Shown piece after piece: positions 21,844 to 22,343 of a DNA stretch of 22,343 nt. Below the pieces are notes generated by a model. That model was not told the DNA's origin and did no database searches. It saw only the letters and a list, made by a program, of their open reading frames with translations. Source of the stretch: a virus; the IMG/VR virus record IMGVR_UViG_3300028044_000085, positions 1 through 22,343 of that record; one strand, given 5' to 3'. Each line of letters opens with the position of its first letter. The stretch's first letter is position 1. The position numbers and the translations under genes are program-made.

Positions 21844-22197
21844 ATGTCGAAAGTGCGCAAGCCGGATTGCGAAACGGGCACGGCCCAGACGAATTTTCAT
21901 AGATCCAGAATGCCGGGAACGCCCCAGTCCAAGCCAGCGGGGGCTGGGCCCGCGCTAACGCCGGAAAGCCTGGCCCGTAGTGTTTTCGGTCGCGCGTATT
22001 GGGGGAAGCGGCAACAGACCGATCTCGTCAATCTGAGTGCTGCAGCGGACGTCCGTATGGCGGCGCAGCGTAAAGAGTGGAAGGCCCGGCATCGCGATCA
22101 GCTCGACGCGATTGCCAAGGAGCAGCGGCGCAAAGCGCGGGCGGCACGGGCGGCACGGGCGGCACGCGGCAAGACGGACCAAAGCGAAGCCGACTGA
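21844..22197 (+). CDS. Basic hypothetical protein with Ala/Arg-rich tail
   Basis: The 117-residue protein starts at ATG 21844 (MSKVRKPDCETGTAQTNFHR), with GGAGG 10 bases upstream. The frame is open further upstream to 21757 but without a ribosome site. The first 45 residues look disordered. Residues 45-75 contain LTPESLARSVFGRAYWGKRQ, and the C-terminal third is a charged helix ending in a run encoded by a 9-bp tandem repeat (GCACGGGCG, about three units giving ARAARAARAAR). A nucleic-acid-binding tail is possible. The family is not recognised. The stop is 39 bp from the right inverted repeat. Confidence 0.65.
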   Translation: MSKVRKPDCETGTAQTNFHRSRMPGTPQSKPAGAGPALTPESLARSVFGRAYWGKRQQTDLVNLSAAADVRMAAQRKEWKARHRDQLDAIAKEQRRKARAARAARAARGKTDQSEAD

Positions 22198-22236
22198 CGA
22201 TGACCCGTCGCAGCCTGCAGCCGCCCCTCACCCCGA

Positions 22237-22343
22237 CCCTTGTAACTTGGAATCCCGCGACTCGGATATTGTTCGAGTTGCGGTGACGGGCGGGTGTCCG
22301 AAAGTCCCTGGGTCTTCAAAGACCGTGGGAGAGCTTGGTGCCC
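22237..22343. repeat. Right arm of 107-bp perfect terminal inverted repeat
   Basis: This is the reverse complement of 9-115 without a mismatch. The window stops inside or at the end of the repeat. The left copy has at least 8 more bases (positions 1-8) that may or may not continue here. Confidence 0.9.

Noticed and set aside
22237-22343. Possible 5S rRNA 3' domain (GTCTTCAAAGACC then GTGGGAGAG)
   Set aside because: Some resemblance to helix IV and the GGGAGAG motif, but spacing to the ATCCCG...ACTCGG part is too long and no 5' strand complementary to the 3' end is present.
1-22343. Active prophage
   Set aside because: No integrase, repressor, replication or lysis genes and no att-like tRNA; gene set and sizes match the RcGTA cluster, including the short tape measure and gp10.1.

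Overview
The window is almost entirely a complete gene transfer agent (GTA) structural cluster of the Rhodobacter capsulatus (RcGTA) type, so the host is an alphaproteobacterium. The gene order, protein sizes and family signatures match RcGTA g1 to g15. No integrase, replication, repressor or lysis gene is present, which argues for a GTA rather than an active prophage. High GC, many intergenic palindromes and the divergence of the genes suggest a non-Rhodobacterales lineage, but I cannot name the genus. Layout: all GTA genes lie on the minus strand and are read from right to left. They are small terminase (20669-20034), large terminase (20098-18767), portal with a toxin-like tail (18656-16986), a toxin/immunity island (16989-14863), prohead protease (14695-14105), major capsid (14085-12874), head-tail connectors (12427-11350), tail terminator (11068-10655), tail tube (10159-9746), two tail assembly genes (9647-9082), short tape measure (8274-7705), distal tail protein (7595-6960), hub (5795-4944), NlpC/P60 peptidase (4615-4163) and a giant TIM-barrel host-interaction protein (4074-121). 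The right end carries two plus-strand host-like genes: a small secreted protein (21078) and a basic hypothetical protein (21844).  The most interesting region is 14.8-18.7 kb. The portal protein continues about 140 residues past its normal end, through a GQWTSG linker, into a small toxin-like domain. Its stop codon overlaps the start of a candidate immunity gene (ATGA). Behind it lies a second, orphan module: a copy of the portal tail, a GQFTSG linker, and a PD-(D/E)XK nuclease-like domain, followed by its own candidate immunity gene. A third, eroded module leaves only a toxin tail and an immunity gene, and then comes a decayed copy of the central portal. This is the layout of polymorphic toxin loci with displaced orphan tips (CdiA and Rhs style), here built onto the portal of a GTA.  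Two further layers stand out. First, most non-overlapping GTA gene junctions hold structured repeats. In the tail module there are 89-bp tandem arrays of 53 bp constant plus 36 bp variable sequence. In the head module and before the last gene there are double-hairpin elements followed by a T-run, with stems that differ between copies but still pair. Second, two plus-strand genes (a GYF_2/DUF4339 protein and a 70-residue protein) interrupt the operon on either side of the hub gene, each ending within a few bases of the stop of a GTA gene. The whole window is bracketed by a perfect 107-bp inverted repeat.
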